Source of the DNA: Heterotrichella gracilis
Taxonomy: Eukaryota > Sar > Xanthophyceae > Tribonematales > Xanthonemataceae
Reading direction: 5' to 3'
Assembly (NCBI GenBank): GCA_032358255.1
Contig: JAULBX010029390.1
Location: 1-22,128 of the forward strand
DNA length: 22,128 bases
Shown here one piece after another: positions 19,301 to 22,128 of this stretch (positions are counted from its first letter, which is position 1; the number at the start of each line of letters is the position of its first letter). The position numbers were made by a program, and so were the translations under genes. The notes below the pieces were generated by a model, which made no database searches, was not told the origin of the DNA, and worked only from the letters and a program-made list of their open reading frames with translations.

Positions 19301-21790
19301 CCTACCCTGGTACTTTTGTATCAGCGCTCATGCACCGCATCCCCCAATTCTGCAATAGTCGGCTACACCGCATCGAGTCGCACAGCTGGCGTTTCCTCGG
19401 CCCTTGCACTGCATGCGCAGATGCATGAAAGCGACAGCAAAGTGTCTATCTGATGCACTCCATGCATATGTGATTGGCTAGACACTACAGGATACTTTGC
19501 AGTCCAGGTTCTAACCTCCCCCGGCCCTGCAGGTGCCTAGCCGCCACCCCCGTGGAGTCCCCCATAGACCCTGAGGAGGGTTTGGTGATTGAGGCGCCCC
19601 TGGTGTACTACTACGGCCACCTCACCCCCACAGAAAACCCCGAGCTGTACCGTTTTCTGCTGGACAGGATGGCAAACATACTGGACAAGCGCGCGGCCAG
19701 CTACCCACAGGTACACACTATAGAGATTAGATTTGAGGGTTTCATCCACAGGCAGGGTTTAGGGTAGGGTTTGAGGTTTTACCACAAGGGGGGGCATGGA
19801 GGGCTGGGAGGTTGGTGGGTGTGGGATCCCATCCTGTCCTAGCGTGAATCGTGGAAAGCCTGTAACACATCGCTCGCTATCCTCCCCCTTAACTGCTGTA
19901 AAAGGTGATCGCATGCCCTTCAGTCATATGCCTCCCCCTTTGACTACTGCATGGACTTATTCCTGCCCCCTCCTGCATCCCACCCGCACCCCCACCCCCT
20001 GTGCAGGTTCGCTCCGCTGGTCTTGTGATCAACACCATGGGCATGGTGGAGGGACTGGGGCTGGAGCTGCTGGACCATGCGATACACGCACTCAAGGTGG
20101 GTGGGTGGGGTTCAGTCCGTAGGGTTTGGGGTCGAGGGGCTAGGGTTAGGGTTTGGGCTTAGGGTTTGGGATGGAAAGGCTGGGGCTGGAGCTGCTGGAC
20201 CACACGATATACGCTCTGAAGGTGGGTGGGTGGGGGTAAGGCATAGGGTTTGGGGCGGGACCGTGGCAGCAGCTGCTGAACCATGGAGTAACAGTCCCTT
20301 TTTTCAAGTTGAGGGTCGAGGGGCTTGGGCTGGAGCGGCTGGATTGCACTCAAGAGTGGGGGGGGTGGTGAGTAGGAGGGTGTGGTGCATGCACGGCCCA
20401 AGTTGGGGTGGTGGGTAGTGTGATACATGCAGCTTGGGTGAGGGTGGGATGGCGAGATGATGCACCCCAGTTGTAGGGAGAAGTGCCATATAAAAGTAAT
20501 CATTAAAACCCAGTTGGGTAGGGGCGGGTACGGTGCTACATGCATTGCCGGTGGATGAGTAGCGCCATACAGTCCAACCGAACAGCCAGGATTGGCGAGA
20601 TGCACAGCACTGCAGCCGGATGATCAGCCTTGCACGGCACCGCCTGGCACAGCCACCAGGCAGGAAATGGGAGCAGCCACCCCCACTCACCCCCCTGATG
20701 TGGCCCTCCTTTCATGCGCAGGCTGATGTCGTGCTTGTGCTGGGCCAAGATAAGCTACATAGCGAGCTGAGCATGAAGTATAAGGTGGGTCTGGAGACAA
20801 TGTGCATGCATGTGCACATCCCACATGCGACCCTGGGTGCACTTTGCCAAACCCCACGCGCATGCGCTTGTGCATCTCCTCTGCACGCATGCCATCTGCA
20901 TTTCCATCAGGGGGAATACCTTCCCACCAAGCTGCATTTCATGAGGGTTTAGTATGTTAGTATCTCCCTGATTCCTTGCCTGCAGTCCGCTTACACGTTC
21001 GCTCAAGGCCTGCTCCGCGGACCTCATCAAGTTGGCCGAATCAGCCCCCTAACCCTTTCCTTGAATCCTAAACCCTAACGGAACCCTTTTCCCCAGAATG
21101 TCAAGGGGCGCACCATGGAGGTCATTAAGCTGGCCAAGTCAGGCGGGGTGGTGACGCGGTCGCCCGCGCTGCGCAAGCGCGCGCGTGCGGTGCGGGTGAG
21201 CGACTACTTCTACGGGGTGGGGCGGGAGCTGTCGCCGCACTCGCAAACGGTGCAGGCCAGCGAGCTGCAGATCTACCGCATAGGGGGGGGGCCAAGGGCG
21301 CCCAGCTCGGCGCTGCCCATAGGTGGGTGGATGGGATGGGGCACACCTTGGAGCAATAGTGTGGTGGTGAGGTGTATCCACTTGCTGGATGTGTGGCATA
21401 CCATACTGTTACCTCCATACAGTGCTGCTTTCCTTGTTACGAGTTTTTGAACACCAAATGTGCCCCATTGGAGGAGGGCCACATTCCACGCCCACGCATT
21501 GCCCATGGATTATATTTTCACCCCCCTTCTTCCCCTCCCCAGGTGCTGTGTCAGTTTCCGACCCCCTGCGGGTGGCCCCCGTCACCTTTGGCAACGACCT
21601 GCTCAACTCGGTGCTGGCGGTGTCCCACGCGCAAGCCCTGGACCAGGTGCTGTCGGTTAACGTGGCGGGATTCATATACGTGACGGCGATTGACATTGCC
21701 AGGGGCACAATGACGTACCTGGCACCCAGGCCGGGGCCGCTGCCGGGGCGGTTTCTGCTGGCCGGGTCTTTCAAGGTGTATATGGAGTGA
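16371..21790 (+). CDS. CLP1: CLP1, polynucleotide kinase-fold subunit of mRNA cleavage/polyadenylation factor
   Basis: Eleven exons: 16371-16415, 16887-16937, 17453-17533, 17864-17916, 18448-18556, 19069-19196, 19533-19710, 20007-20096, 20722-20784, 21097-21322 and 21543-21790. All junctions are GT-AG and in phase, giving 423 residues against 425 for human CLP1. CLP1 works in the nucleus in pre-mRNA 3'-end cleavage, and in animals also in tRNA splicing as an RNA 5'-kinase. Seen: N-terminal domain with HELRIEV and AEVFGAEM; VFTWEGC; DETPMSSYLNVH; Walker A GPSDVGKT (116-123) with Lys122; DLDIGQG (144-150) as Walker B; EAPLVYYYG; VINTMG; KSGGVVTRS; YFYGVG; and the C-terminal domain ending APRPGPLPGRFLLAG then a stop. 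Walker residues are intact, so ATP binding is expected; kinase activity cannot be judged here. The ATG has A at -3 and G at +4. Introns hold exon-edge copies, and a decayed copy of the last exon follows the gene. Confidence 0.95.
16960..17037 (+). repeat. CACACCC-rich low-complexity tract in CLP1 intron 2
   Basis: An almost purely C and A stretch (CACACCCACACCC type). A second such tract lies at about 17160-17245. Both sit in intron 2 between exon 2 and the exon 3 decoy. Confidence 0.7.
17317..17352 (+). repeat. Upstream copy of the CLP1 exon 3 5' edge with acceptor kept
   Basis: Thirty-six bases match the start of exon 3 (17453-17488) with about three differences and follow a perfect CTGCAG acceptor. 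The offset is 136 bases, not a multiple of three, so using this acceptor and reading through would put exon 3 out of frame and reach TGA inside it. Between copy and exon lie repeated AACCCTAA blocks. Confidence 0.85.
17930..18120 (+). repeat. Degenerate CATGCGCG/GTGTAG-rich repeats in CLP1 intron 4
   Basis: Short motifs such as GGCCATGCAC, GCGCATG and GTGTGTAG recur irregularly across the first 200 bases of intron 4. No exon sequence is recognised in them. Confidence 0.45.
20171..20221 (+). repeat. Copy of the CLP1 exon 8 3' edge with donor kept
   Basis: Fifty-one bases repeat the end of exon 8 (20043-20096), offset 125 bases downstream, and keep the GTGGGTGGGTGGGG donor. Its frame is open (MERLGLELLDHTIYALK), but exon 8 extended to this donor meets an in-frame TAG at 20160. 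Telomere-like GGTTAGGGTTTGGGCTTAGGG lies between the two. Confidence 0.85.
20259..20351 (+). repeat. Further degenerate copies of the CLP1 exon 8 3' edge
   Basis: Fragments CAGCTGCTGAACCATGG (about 20268-20284) and CTTGGGCTGGAGCGGCTGG (about 20324) resemble pieces of exon 8, interrupted and without intact splice sites. They extend the tandem array in intron 8. Confidence 0.55.
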
Positions 21791-22128
21791 AGGGGAGGGG
21801 GAGGGTTGCCGCTCGGGGTTCTATGTTTGGATGTTTTATCCCTGGCGTGTTGGGTCAAGGCCGGGGGGTTTATATACGTGGCAGTGATTGATTTTGCCAG
21901 GGGGCCGCAATGACTTATTTGGCGCCCAGGCCAGGCCCGCTGGCAGTGCCGGGGCGGTTCTTGCTGGGCGGGCGTGTCAAGGAGTATATGGAGTGTAGTA
22001 GCTAGTGGTTATAAGTAGCTAGTGGTTATAAACAAGTTGTCGTCTGAAAAATAAAGTTGTCGTCTGGAACGTTGACAGGTTGACTGGGTGCCACCGTCGC
22101 ATGTGTACGGCATCACCTGCATCTGTGC
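21791..22128 (+). other. CLP1 3' flank with a decayed last-exon copy and short repeats
   Basis: Bases 21851-21995 repeat the last ~135 coding bases of CLP1 exon 11 (about 21655-21790), still ending TATATGGAGTG. Small indels shift the frame, giving TGA after RGPQ. Then TAGCTAGTGGTTATAA occurs twice (about 21999-22031) and AGTTGTCGTCTG twice (about 22035-22066). No TGTAA is seen before the window ends, so the CLP1 poly(A) site is not identified. Confidence 0.75.

Overview
The window is nuclear DNA from an intron-rich eukaryote, most likely a chlorophyte green alga. Three things point there: coding exons of 20 to about 420 bases separated by GT-AG introns; TGTAA poly(A) signals of the green-algal kind after genes; and a CYP97A carotenoid hydroxylase of the plant/algal plastid type. 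Introns are also strewn with short runs of the plant/Chlorella-type telomere repeat (CCCTAAA/TTTAGGG). I cannot name the species. I see no prokaryotic operon, tRNA, rRNA, CRISPR or intact mobile element.

Four multi-exon genes were reconstructed by joining exons at GT-AG junctions with matching phase. (1) + strand, 1139-3960, 6 exons: a plastid-targeted protein with two CBS domains fused to a DCC/DUF393 thiol-disulfide oxidoreductase-like domain. (2) - strand, 11199-6302, 10 exons: CYP97A, a carotenoid beta-ring hydroxylase. (3) + strand, 11979-15320, 10 exons including a 20-base micro-exon: a NUDT5/ADP-sugar pyrophosphatase-like Nudix hydrolase with an apparent C-terminal membrane anchor. (4) + strand, 16371-21790, 11 exons: CLP1, the RNA 5'-kinase-fold subunit of the mRNA 3'-end cleavage factor. 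CYP97A and the Nudix gene are divergent over about 780 bases; Nudix and CLP1 run in tandem. The genes do not form a pathway; at most, genes 1 and 2 are both expected in the plastid.

The most unusual feature is systematic. In three of the four genes, introns and 3' flanks hold decayed copies of the edge of the neighbouring exon, often with the splice site. Copies of 5' exon edges lie upstream of the exon and copies of 3' edges lie downstream, so each looks like a local tandem duplication across an exon-intron boundary. Most sit beside or between telomere-like repeats. Several keep a usable splice site, giving predicted in-frame insertions (gene 1), premature stops (CYP97A exon 7, CLP1 exon 3) or alternative ends.

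Intergenic stretches (1-1138, 4430-6200, 11200-11978, 15321-16370, 21791-22128) hold no gene I can support. They contain poly(A) signals, hairpins, decayed tandem repeats and a 22-base AT palindrome.
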